Shown here: positions 1 through 29,700 of the stretch, in pieces
Numbering within the stretch: position 1 is the stretch's first letter
Layout: every line of letters starts with the position of its first letter
Assembly (NCBI GenBank): GCA_008711295.1
Contig: VUYV01000121.1
Coordinates: 2,178,515 to 2,242,514, forward strand
Length of the DNA stretch: 64,000 bases
Source: Anarhynchus alexandrinus
Taxonomy: Eukaryota; Chordata; Aves; Charadriiformes; Charadriidae
Reading direction: 5' to 3'
Notes under the pieces: model-generated
What the model was told of the DNA's origin: nothing
Databases searched by the model: none
What the model saw: the letters and a program-made list of their open reading frames with translations, nothing else
Program-made: the position numbers and the translations under genes

Positions 1-183
1 TTATTGGAAGAAGGTATGAGTCCTTAGTGCAGCTAATGGGGGAATCAAGTGTAGTAGATATTCCTTAAAGCAATGCATTACAGTGCAGTTTGTCTCAAAT
101 AACACCTTTAGTTGATTTTGCTACTTTTATATGCATTTTGCAAATATTCGCTTACTAAGGCTAAATAATTACCTTTATTTCAG

Positions 184-19504
<19,321 letters not shown>

Positions 19505-19930
19505 TTGCAACCGCCTTTTCCCCAAGGTGGAGCTGGAGGTTCTTTGAGTTTGGGAGCACCTAAGCGCACGTGTCCAGTTCAGTCTGCAGACTTCACAACC
19601 CCATACAATCAACTCGGACCCTGTAACAGCCAACTATTTTGTACTAGATTCCCCCATTCCTTCCCAGCAGTTCCGAGCACAATTCTTCACTGGCTGTGCT
19701 CTGTTCCGCAAGATTTCTTTTGCTTTCCGAACTTGTGCAAGGAGAGGGACCAACCAAACCTTTCAAGGCACAAGGACATTTTAAGGAGACCTGATGAACG
19801 CTGCATAAGACAGTTTGACACTTGAACAATAGCACTGCAAGCTGTACTTTGATTAGCTTATTTTCCATTTGAAGTTGAAACTGCATTCAGTGCAGCTCAT
19901 TGCATTAAAGGTCAGGTTCTTTTCCTCCAG
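19505..19930 (+). terminator. DZANK1 3' UTR and possible poly(A) signal
   Basis: No further coding sequence follows the stop. A non-canonical ATTAAA hexamer at 19904-19909 is the best poly(A) signal seen. The survivin-family gene on the opposite strand ends its coding region about 600 bp away, so the two 3' UTRs converge. The exact cleavage site cannot be read from sequence. Confidence 0.4.
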
Positions 19931-20115
19931 GAAACTGAGAAAAATTACTTTGCTGTTTTTCCTTCAACTTTTATTTATAAATGTATTAACACGAGGCAGC
20001 AGCCAACTACAAATAGAAGTTTACAAGGATACCAGGCACACCAAGATTTGGTATAATTAGACATTATTAGCCACAATCCTAAGTCCCTGAAGGGGTTTTA
20101 AATCTCCTTCCCCTT

Positions 20116-20121
20116 TTTATT
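20116..20121 (-). terminator. Possible poly(A) signal of the survivin-family gene
   Basis: AATAAA on the minus strand lies about 410 bp downstream of the stop. A second AATAAA at 19970-19975 (minus) is an alternative. Using either would bring the 3' UTR within range of the convergent DZANK1 3' UTR. Confidence 0.4.
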
Positions 20122-20531
20122 TCCAAAAGTATCCAAAAGCATTGGTATATTCAGCATAAAAATGGAAGTGCCTGTCAGCTCTTGCAAGAAACACAAGTTT
20201 TTGCACTAGAGCTACCACCATCTCCAAAATGGAAACAGCTGGGTTTAAAAAAAAACCAACAACAGAACAAATAAAACCACAAGTAGTAATCCTTAATTAA
20301 ACCAACAGGAAGAACAGCAGAATGCCTGCAGAAAAAGATTAGGTATGCAGTGCATCAAACCCCAGTTACTTCCCCAACAGACTCAGGCGAGTTAAGGAGA
20401 ATTCAGTCTGCTTCTCACAGAGACGGCCATTCTGAAAGCAGTCTCAGGAAACGCAGTCGTTCTGTCAAAGTGGCAGCACCAGAGCACACATACAAGACAG
20501 ATGTCACCGGCAAGTGAGAAGCTAGAGTAGC

Positions 20532-20615
20532 CTAGGAGCCCAGATTCTCTATTTCACGACGCACAGTCTTGGCTACATCTTCAACCTCTGTCACCTTCTG
20601 AGAAATTTCTTTTTT
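20532..20615 (-). CDS. BIRC5: Survivin-family exon 4: coiled-coil tail and stop
   Basis: Residues 119-145, [27 protein letters not shown], form the amphipathic helix that in survivin contacts borealin and INCENP. TAG is at 20532-20534. Confidence 0.93.
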   Translation of the reverse strand, partial: KKEISQKVTEVEDVAKTVRREIENLGS

Positions 20616-21118
20616 CTGCAAAATAATAAAAATAATACATTACAGTCTACCACTAAATTGAGCATTGTTCAGCTTCAAGGGGAAAGCGGGCTACATCTCC
20701 CACAAGGCAAAGGCCAGGAACAGACACACCATCTGATCCAGCACAAGTCAGGAAGCAACAAATCCCTTTTTGCTCACTGTGTCAAGGAACCATGAGGCCA
20801 GCTACACAACCCCAAGGCTAGAAACTAAATAACTCCTCCAGCATCATGGGGCGGGGAGGGGGGTAGAAAAGCATCACAGTACCGATCTGTACGTACCATT
20901 GCATTTTTCATTCGCTCTCTGTCCAGCTTCAGGAACTCCTGCAATGTCAGGTTAGTAGGAACTTTCTGAAGGGAGAGTAAAGCACAGCCCGCAGAGTGTT
21001 TTTTGTGTTCCTTCCTGAAAAGAAAACGAGAGAGAGAGAGGGGAAAAGAGAGAGAGAGAGAGAGAGGAAAAGAGAGAGAGAGAGAGAGAGGAAAAGAGAG
21101 AGAGAGAGAGAGAGGAAA

Positions 21119-21154
<36 letters not shown>

Positions 21155-21678
21155 GAAAAGAGAGAGAGAGAGAGGAAAAGAGAGAGAGGCAGCTCACAGT
21201 AAGACACACACAGCCGTCCTTCCCTGCCGGGCATCTCGGTGGCCAGCAGCGGTTCCGCTGTTCCCCCGCCCCGGCTGAAACCGAGCTGCCACGGAAGGCG
21301 CCGATGGGGGAACGGGGCGGGGGGCGAAGGGAACCCGCCGCTACTCACAGGGGGTCGTCGTCGGGCTCCCAGCCCTCCAGCTCCTTGAGGCAGAAGAAGC
21401 ACTGCGCCACGTCGGGGCCGTTCTCGCTGGGGCAGTGCAGGAAACCCGCCGCCGCCATCTGCGGGCAGAGGGAAGGCGGGAGGGCCCGTCAGCGCCGGCC
21501 CCGTTCCGCCCGGCCCCGCTCCCCCCGGGCCCCGCTCCCTCGCCAGGCTCACCTGCTCAGGCGTGCAGGCGCAGCCCTCGGTGAAGGGCCAGCTGCGGAA
21601 AGTGTTGACGCGGTTGAGGACGAAATAGAGCTGCCATTCCTCGGGCAGCGGCACCGCCACCTCCGCCTCGGCCGCCAT
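20532..21678 (-). CDS. BIRC5: Survivin-family BIR protein (complete, four exons)
   Basis: Exons in transcript order are 21678-21553, 21458-21349, 21014-20897 and 20615-20532, giving 145 residues. A single BIR domain spans about 15-95, with zinc ligands C62, C65, H82 and C89 in the survivin spacing C-x2-C-x16-H-x6-C. Signatures include [29 protein letters not shown] and [13 protein letters not shown]39-P40 corresponds to the CDK1 site T34 of human survivin. The C-terminal coiled coil (about 100-145) is intact. Survivin acts with Aurora B, INCENP and borealin in the chromosomal passenger complex and restrains apoptosis. The ATG is in good context (gccATGG). Human BIRC5 is on chromosome 17, not beside DZANK1, so this may be the moved orthologue or a paralogue like the second survivin of frogs and fish. 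Confidence 0.93.
20897..21014 (-). CDS. BIRC5: Survivin-family exon 3: BIR end and start of coiled coil
   Basis: It completes Leu79 and encodes 80-118, [13 protein letters not shown] (zinc ligands H82 and C89) and then [16 protein letters not shown]. Its acceptor is preceded by the long CT tract of intron 2. The donor is ATG|gtacgt. Confidence 0.95.
21028..21189. repeat. 162-nt pure purine (plus) / pyrimidine (minus) GA microsatellite in survivin intron 2
   Basis: The plus strand is uninterrupted A and G from 21028 to 21189, built of GA runs punctuated by GGAAAA blocks. On the transcript it is a (CT)n tract ending about 13 nt before the exon 3 acceptor and filling about half of the 334-nt intron. 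Its mirror-like structure could adopt triplex DNA. Confidence 0.97.
21349..21458 (-). CDS. BIRC5: Survivin-family exon 2: BIR zinc core
   Basis: Residues 43-78 begin [16 protein letters not shown] and contain the zinc ligands C62 and C65, then the acidic EGWEPDDDP. The exon ends in phase 2, with CT of a Leu codon. Confidence 0.95.
21553..21678 (-). CDS. BIRC5: Survivin-family exon 1
   Basis: Exon 1 encodes residues 1-42: an Ala/Glu-rich start, then [25 protein letters not shown]. It ends in phase 0 at GAGCAG|gtgagc. Family members usually end this exon with Arg; here it is Gln. Confidence 0.95.
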
Positions 21679-21685
21679 GGCTGGG

Positions 21686-21700
21686 TTCAAACGGCGGCGG
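21686..21700 (-). promoter_or_regulatory. CHR box (TTTGAA) with upstream CDE-like CCGCC
   Basis: On the minus strand TTTGAA (21691-21686) lies just upstream of the ATG. It is preceded by CCGCC with a 4-nt spacer (CCGCC-GCCG-TTTGAA). CDE/CHR pairs with 4-nt spacing are the known G2/M control elements bound by the MuvB/DREAM complex and are described in the human survivin promoter. The CDE half is in inverted orientation, so it is less certain than the CHR. Confidence 0.6.
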
Positions 21701-22199
21701 TTGGGCGCGCGGGGCAGGGCGGGAGCGGGGCGGCCGCGAGGGGCGACGGGAGCTGTAGTCCCGTTGCCGAGGCCCGGCCCGGCCCGGCGCGGCCCTCCCT
21801 TCTCTCCCCTTCCCTCCCGTCCCGGGCGGCCGGTGCTCCGGGCAGGCCCCGGCGGGCGGTGCCGTGGCTCGGTGAGGGCTAGCAGAGCCATGGGGCCGGC
21901 GCGGCGTCAGCCGTTCCCATCCCAGCAGCGGCTCACTCGGCCCCAGTCCCATCCTCCGCCAGGGCCGGGCCTGAGGCGGGAGCCCCGCTCTCGGCAGCCC
22001 CGGGCTCCCCTTCCCTCCCTGTGACGGGGGACCGAGCCCCGCCGCCGCACGCCACCCCACACGAAGGGGGTTTGGCCGGGGCGCAGGCCGGCAGCGGGGC
22101 TGGCGAGGGCGGGCAAGAAGTACCCTCGGGTTTCCTGAGGAGCCTGAGGTACGGCATGAGCCAGCAGGACTAAGGGTGCTTTTTTTTAAAGCCTCCAGC

Positions 22200-25100
22200 A
22201 CAAATCCAAGAGGAAGGAGGACAAGTTGGCCAATCTGATTTTAAATCTTTTTTTTTAAATTACTCCCATAAGAAGGTGCCATGGGTTTCCGTGTTGACAG
22301 AGCTGGTAGAGCAGCACACTGGGAAGGGTCCTGTTGAGGCAGGAACCGGCACAGAGATGCTCCCGCTGCTCTGTGGCAGTGGCTGCCTGTTCTTGCCGCA
22401 GGCAGCTCTCCTTCCCCTCCCGCAGGCAGCAGGAGCGGCTCAGCTCGCCCTCTCCACCTGACTTAATGGTGCCTGCGCCTGGAGAAGGAAGCAGGACCCG
22501 GCCACGTGGCTCGCTGCCACAGGGGCAGGAGGCAGCTGGTTTTGTGGGGAAGAACCAGCTACTCCTCCATCACAGCGGCAGGAGCTCTGCTTCCTGCGGT
22601 GCTTGCTCAAAGTCTCCTCCAGAAAATAACACAAGGGCTAGAGGGAAGTAACCCCCCAGACCAGGTTACCTCCTGGAGCAAGCTGATGTAAGCAAAGCAG
22701 ACAGAGACAAGGGATAAAAAACGGCTTAGCTCAACCACTCACTAAAAGCTTATCAGCACAAGCAGATGGGTCTGCAGAGAAACACATCCTCACACCATAG
22801 GTAGCAATGAATGGACCAGGCAGACTTTTGCTTCTTCCCCCAGGCTGGGTCTGAAACTTGAAAAGAAGCATTCAGCTCATATGTGTGCAACATCAGGGCT
22901 CTCGGGAAATAGACTTCTCTTTCAAAGTAAACTGCAAAGTATTACTTCTATGAAATTACTGATTGCTATGCAGAGTGATCCCAGTATTTACCCAGCTCAG
23001 CCACTTAGATCAACAGGCACGATAAGCTGACCACAGCAGGCAGCTTCCTGGTTGTCAAGTATCAAAGCTCAGACAAGCACGTGGAAAGGTTCGGGCTTTG
23101 CTACCCTATTAGGAAAGGGTGAGGTTCCACCTTTATTCTCCAGGAAAACTTTGTTCTGTTAAACCAGGCTGCGTTTGGCAACCGCAATCACCGCTACAGT
23201 CACTGCGCAGCTCAGGGAAGTGTGGAGTAATCGTGTCATTAAGCGGAGTGGATGCTGGCTTTCTAATCACAGCTAACATAACTCATCACGCTGATCTCCG
23301 AGGCACAAAGAGGCAAGCAGAGGGCTAAGAGCACACAGTTTGTTTCACTGCAAGCCTTGGAGGACCCTCATCTGCTGCAGAGAAAGCCAGCTGCACACGA
23401 CCATTCAAGCCATAGCCTTAAGCTGCTAAGCGTAAAAGCCATTGGGGCTTCTCATTATTCAACATTTTGGGGAGGAAACGTTCTCTTGAAAGGAGGCTGG
23501 AAGCGGTCCCTGTGCAGGCACAAAAGAGAGATGGAGCTGCAGCAGCTATTTTATGGGTACTTCAAAGGCTGCTTAATTCAGGTGCTGACCTAGTGAGGGC
23601 AGGTAGAGCTCCCTGGCAACCCCGGCGCCTTTCCCCAGGGCTGCCAGCCCCTATCAGATTGCACACTTGATTTCACATAGTACCTGTTTAGGAGGCTGGC
23701 CTCAACCTCCTGTCCTCAGAAGACTCTTGCTGAAAGCAGGGGGTGAATTCCTGCTCGCCAAACAGTGCCTCCATGCTCTGTGCTCACCCATAGAATCAGC
23801 AGAGTAAAAGAAACTGTCTCTTAGAGACAGCTTGAGTTGCTAAGAGGAAATAACGCACAGGTACCGCACACTTCACCAGTGTCCTTGAGATCAGGTTTGC
23901 TGGGATCCCTTTGCAAGTCAGGAAGGTCTTCTTGGATCACGGCTATTTATCTTTGCCCAGACCATCAACAAAGTGATGCTCCAGCCAGCCACGCTTGCAC
24001 CCTGTTCTCACCAAAGCCATTAGGATCCACAGGGAAGGATCGTGGTAAGGAGTTCAAAGCCACGCCAGATTTTCACAGGCAGCACTAAGGAACAGGGTGG
24101 GGAGTGTCCTCTACATAAGATAACGCCAAGGGATCAAAACTCAAGCCTACAGTTCCGGGAATGTGGGATATAATAGGTATAGCAGTTAACTGGCTGATTT
24201 TCCAAGAAATAGGGGCAAATTAGCAAGAAACAAGCCATGTCCACATAAATGCAAAGTGATTTTGTGTTTCTGCAGCCTGCAGAACAGCAATATTGATCGC
24301 CATGCCCTGTAACCTTTAATAAGCTCATTCTTACCAGTCTCCCTGAAGAAGGCAAATGTTGATATTTCTACTTTTCCAGGTGACAGACAGATGCAAAATG
24401 GCTGAAGTGCAAAGGCTCAAAGGCTCTTTATTGCCTTTGAGGATCTGGGGTAAATAAACCACCTGGATAAAACAAGAGGTCTGCAGCACAGCAGGAATCC
24501 CAGGGCTGTTCTAACACCTTCGTCACTTGGCATCCTCCCTCTGAGGGGCAAAGCCCCAGAAGCAGCAGCTCCTCAAAATTTTAACAGTCACCTTTGAGAA
24601 CACGATGCGGAACTGGTCATCTTCAGATTATTTTTTATCTCCTAATTCTGGGTGGTAAGGAAACAGCCTGCTAGGGCCTAGGGCCTGCATGTATGTGGAT
24701 GCCCAGCAGAGAAATAGTTTGTTGCCTTGCTCCATGGCCTGCACATACGCTTTGATTCCTCTATTGGGCATACTTGAATTTGCTAGATTTCAATGAAATA
24801 AGATGATGGAGAGACAGTTTAACAAACAGTATGACTACAGATAAGCATTTCCAAGGGAAGGGCTTTAATTCCATTCATAAAGACAGATATTTTTTTCTTT
24901 CCAAGTACAGCTAACTCATAACATCAGTAACACTGAAAATTTTCACAGAGTCATAAAGCAGGCAGAAATGTGCATGGATGTTAGGGCACACAATGCTTGG
25001 ATGGGTTCTTTTTCCCTCCCACTAGAACTGTTTTTGTTTTGGTGACAATGTACATTGGCTATACAAAAACATACTTTGTGTCCATCTCTCTGCTGTTACC

Positions 25101-26549
25101 AAAATGAAGACTCCATTTAAGGCAACTACTACTATAGCCAGGTACCCAACAGGTATACACAGCGGATTAAGAACAAAGAAGTCACATTTGTTGTGCAGCT
25201 CAGCTTGATGTGAAAGGAACAGCACAATGGATGTGATTTGTGTTTGAAATGCACAGACTGACCTTCGGTCAGGCAGCAGAGCAATCTGCCAACTTACTGT
25301 TCATCTGCAATAAAAGTGAGGGAGAGAGAGAACCTGCTAAACTGTGCTAAAGGACTAGACCCCAGTACCGCATAAACTGTTTGGGGTTTGCATTTTTTAT
25401 TTTTTTTTAAATTCTTGGTTATTTCTATTTATTCTTTGCTCTCATCTTTACTTATACTTAGAGCCATGAAATCACAGCCTAGATGCTTCCAAGAACTGGA
25501 ACTGGCCCACCTCTACCCTCTCATCCCTCCAAGCTGCAAACAGCTTGCTTCTACAAACCAGAGCCTGCATTTCAAATGTCACCACCGACTTCTGTTCTGC
25601 ATTTCTTCTAGCCAGAGCGTCTGTAGCAGGAGGTGGTGGATGCTGGAGCCTGCGAGGCGGGCTCTGTGGTTAGAGGTGTGCCCAAAGGGCTGATCTGCAG
25701 GATCAACAACTGGCAGATAGGTTGTAAGATTTCAAAGAGCTGATTTGGCAGCTGTTGAGTCCTACCTTGCCTAGCTACACACCCGCTTGACATCTTGTTT
25801 CTGAACACAAAACACTGCGCACTACAAGAACTTCACATTGAGCACAAGGTCAACAAGGGGAAAGGGAGGCAGTAGGGAAGGAGCAGAAGAAAGACATCTC
25901 CTCTGAGCCTTGCATTCGGGACCACATTAATTCACAGGCTCTTCATTATTCCTAAAACATGGTTCCAGTATTGCTGTTCTGGCACATGTAGAGTTTTCCT
26001 AAAGTTAGCATCCAGCTACATGCACCAATATCTTATTTCTCTTCACGGATTCAAGACATGGTTCCTAACAAAGCAATCAAATCACAGAAACACTGTGGAT
26101 GATTTAAGCTTAGACATTCATTTCCCATAAACAGAAACAAAAAACCCGCAACTTTTTTTGGATGGGTTTTAAAATTTGAAATCCATGGGCCCCCTCTGAA
26201 GTGACAAGTATTTTTTGTTTGGGCTTTTTTTTGTTTGTCAATGAGGCTCTCCAAAGTAACAGTGGCAGAAAAACTCCCCATAAAGAATTTCAGTCTTCCA
26301 GTGGTTTCAGCATGTCCCAGTTGGCATTTTCCAGGCCTCTCCCCTTGGAGCATAGGAATCAATCCTCTTGGATTGTACTTTCAGCACACAACATAGCACT
26401 GTTGATGTCTGAAGTCCTAGGGATAAAGGCATCGGTGCGTTCCAGCTCTCACGTGGCAGCCAACGTCCTCCGCTGAAAGCCGTCGTAGTTCTTTAGTTCT
26501 TTGCTTGACAGATTGGGCTTTTCACAGACCCCGAGACAGCTCCAACAGA
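22200..26549. other. Intergenic stretch between survivin-family gene and KAT14, including KAT14 3' UTR
   Basis: I recognise no protein-coding exon in this 4.3 kb. In particular there is no KRAB or C2H2 zinc-finger array such as ZNF133, which occupies this interval in human. The right end is KAT14 3' UTR. Candidate KAT14 poly(A) signals (AATAAA on minus) are at 25428-25433 and 24427-24432. Confidence 0.6.
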
Positions 26550-26723
26550 TCAGCGCCGCAGCCTGAGGAAGAACGCGTGCTTGCACTCCTTGCTGTCCAA
26601 GGGATAGTACTTGTCATAAAAATCCAAAATGTATTCTTCAGTCTTAAATCCAAATTTTTGGTAGAGCAGCATAGCAGGGTTGCTTGCAGAGACGTGAAGG
26701 GTTACGTCTTTGCCCATGCAGGT
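26550..26723 (-). CDS. KAT14: KAT14 terminal coding exon
   Basis: Residues 726-782 run TCMGKDVTLHVSASNPAMLL to KHAFFLRLRR, with TGA at 26550-26552. Upstream of its acceptor is a strong transcript-sense pyrimidine tract (plus strand A/G run about 26731-26766). Confidence 0.97.
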   Translation of the reverse strand, partial: TCMGKDVTLHVSASNPAMLLYQKFGFKTEEYILDFYDKYYPLDSKECKHAFFLRLRR

Positions 26724-29700
26724 CTGCCAAGGGAGGGGGAGGAAAAAAAGAAAAAAAAAAAAAAAGAATCACAGCAAGAGAATGAGACAGCCTCTGGGGG
26801 AATGCGGAGGTGAAGAGAAGAGATTCATCAGTTCAGGCATTCAAGTTCCTGAGGAAATGTGAGAAAATCGCAGGCCTCGACACAGAAGTTACCACACATA
26901 GCAACAGCTGAAAGGTGAAGAGAGCCCCGCTCTTTCTCAGAGCCTTTATTTCTGGGAAACGTGGACTCTCACAATGAAAGCAGGTTTTGGATTATCATTT
27001 GTCAGCTTTCCATTGTAAATTGCTAAGTAATTGTTAATTAAAAATAATCTTGGTGTACAGCACTGATCTCAAATACTTATTAACAATGGCCTGAAGAAAA
27101 GACAAAACATGCCAGAGGATCAGGCGCTGCGCTCCTCCCCATCAGCAAACAGAGCTGAGCTCTCTGGGACCGCGCGAGCAGCCCCAACGCACCTCTGGGC
27201 TGTCACGCTGGAATTCCTGTCTATCCCACCCAGCTCCTCTCCCATCCTTCAGGGCACAGCACTCTCCTCCTGAGAAGGCAGGGAATTCAGTTCAGACAGC
27301 AAACGGCATGGCTGAAGTTACCTTAAAGATCCAAATTATTCTAACCAGCAGCTCTCTGATAAAGATGCTGATATAATAACTTTTTCCTGCTTTCATCTAG
27401 TTTGTTAATAGCATTCTGTATATATTGAATGCATTGTAACTCCAAGTGGGAACAGTAGCACCCTTTAGGAAATATCCAAGGTAGACCATTCAAAGGGAAA
27501 GCTCTCGCAGGGATTTAAAAAAAAACAAACAACAAACACGCAACAAAAAACATCATCAGGATTCATTTTTGGGAGAAGATGCAGTTTGTTCCTCTCGGTT
27601 CGATGCATTAGAGGGTAACTTCTGACAACAAACCCATCCATCAAGGCACCATTTGCATCAAAGCATTTTCTGTCATATTATGCCATTCCCAACAATCCAT
27701 CCCCAAACTCAGCAAGCTGATCCAAGAGAGAGAATTACCCTTAACCCAAACAGTGTATGAAAGTGGCTGTAGCTATAGAGAGCAGATCCCGGTGTCAGCC
27801 CAAGCAGGCTGCGAAAGCGGCACATACGATCTGGCAATTGAGGAACACAAGTTCACAACCACCATTTCCTCTCCTACACGACTAAATGCCTTCTACCACT
27901 GACAAATAGTCAGCAATGGAAAAATAAGTCTAATGCGAGCTGAATGTACAATGGTGATCTCTCATTGCTAGCGAGGCTAATCAGCCTCAAACCTGCCTGG
28001 CTCTCCTCAACATGATAATTTTACGCTAGTCTACCTGCAAGCAGAATTAGGTTAATTGGCTGTGATGCATCCTACAAAAAGCTGCGATGATTTTTCCACA
28101 GCTGACTTGCCAACACATCCCGACTCCGCTGGAGAGACATGAGTCCAGCTGCTGGATCCCTGCAAACCTTGGCGCATCGCTCACGCCTGTTCTCACTAGG
28201 TGTTGACATCTCTCGTCAGCAGACTACAGTTGAGAGCAATTTACTTAAACACTTTAAACAGAGATGCTCAGGAACTCTAAGGGGTGAATTTAAAGTAGAC
28301 TAGTTAACGGCCTGTGTCAACACGTAGAGCAAAGAGAGGTGGACACTGCAAGAGAGCTGTGTAAGTAGAAGAGCTACCCTCAGTGAAAACTGCTTTTCCA
28401 AGGTACAGCTCATGGTTCCCAAGGCTCTGCCAGCACTCCCTACCTCTCTTCAGCCAAATGAGTACGAGGGAAAACAGTTTCAATGGTGAGTTTTTGCTAG
28501 TGCTACTCATCTTGACTAAAACAAGTTAAGGAATGTTTCGCATCACCAGCTCTGCCAAGAGACTTCAGGGAGTGGTAAAACTGTGGGCCCCGGTGAGGTG
28601 CAGCCGGGGTCTGAAAATGCCATCTGTTTGCATCCTCACTCAAAATTAAGCTGGCTTTCCTGCAATTTAATTCAAGAAAGTGAATGGAATCAAGGCCACC
28701 TGAATAACAGTATTCATTCAGAGGTTTAATGAAGTTTAACTACTTTAATATCACCTGTTTAGTTAGCTCAGATTAATTTTCCCAAGTGCCCCTGTGGAAC
28801 AAAGCCCAGTACAAGCTAGTTTGAACAAATTTGAATGAGGTTGCAAACACTTATTCTTTATCTTCAGCTCAGATGGATTTGAACCAGCGTATTAGAAGTG
28901 AATGATTAAGATCAGCAAGTGATTTAATGCAACAGCCCTGGTCACAGAATAAACCTCCAGGTGCAGCCTGCAGAAAGCTGCAATAGATTCTTACTGAACC
29001 TCCCCACTGTTATCTCATCTTCTCCTTTAAACCCCAAATTTACGGTATTACTGTTATGTGAACTACTGACCACTGAAGAACACCAAGTTAATCCCAAGAT
29101 AGTCAAATTCTACAACATCTCACTAATTCTGAGGACCTGACCAGTATGGTTATTCTTCTAAATACATTTTAGCTCCTGCTTTTGAAGTGATTTCCCACCA
29201 TAAATGTTCACAGGGGCTGCTGACTGTCTGTGCGGGTCTGTAAGCAGAGAAAGGGCAAGGGGAAAGGGAGAGCTAGTTCTTTAGCAGAGACATGGGACTT
29301 TTTTATTACCTGGATAAGATGGTAAATCATGAAGGTTGCAATCCCAGCTCTTCTCCACTCAGGGTGGACTAACAGAAAAGAGATGTAAGCTTCATTGTAT
29401 TTCACATCTGGCACCATAAAGCCAAAGGCGATGATAACTTTCTTGTAAAGGACGACAACGCTGAAGTCTGGATACTGCAGGCATTCTGACAAATCTATTC
29501 CTACAGAGAAAAAGAGAAATAACAGCATTGCAAACCAAAAGAAAAGCAGACTATACTGTGTCACACTTGCATGGAAATTCAGAGTTTTAAGTCCTTTTAG
29601 AAATACTCACTTGATCCCTTCCTTTTGCCTTCATTTCAAAGCTCCGAGATTGAACCAAATCTACTTCAACCAACCAACCAAAACAAGATCTACTTACTAC

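Larger units (their letters stand above)
21230..22140. promoter_or_regulatory. CpG island over the survivin-family promoter, exon 1 and exon 2
   Basis: The region is very rich in CG dinucleotides and G/C, in contrast to the AT-rich sequence on both sides. It covers the first two coding exons and about 450 bp upstream. No exon was recognised on the opposite strand, although such islands are often bidirectional. Confidence 0.85.

Noticed and set aside
21003..21278. Arg/Glu repeat open frames on the plus strand
   Set aside because: They are translations of the GA microsatellite and have no other support.
20947..21891. Long open frame over the survivin gene (minus) with Ser/Leu/Phe repeats
   Set aside because: It reads through introns; the repeated FLSLSLS part is the translated (CT)n microsatellite. 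Only the parts matching the survivin exons are coding.
22200..26549. ZNF133-like KRAB zinc-finger gene expected from human gene order
   Set aside because: No C2H2 array or KRAB box was found on either strand.
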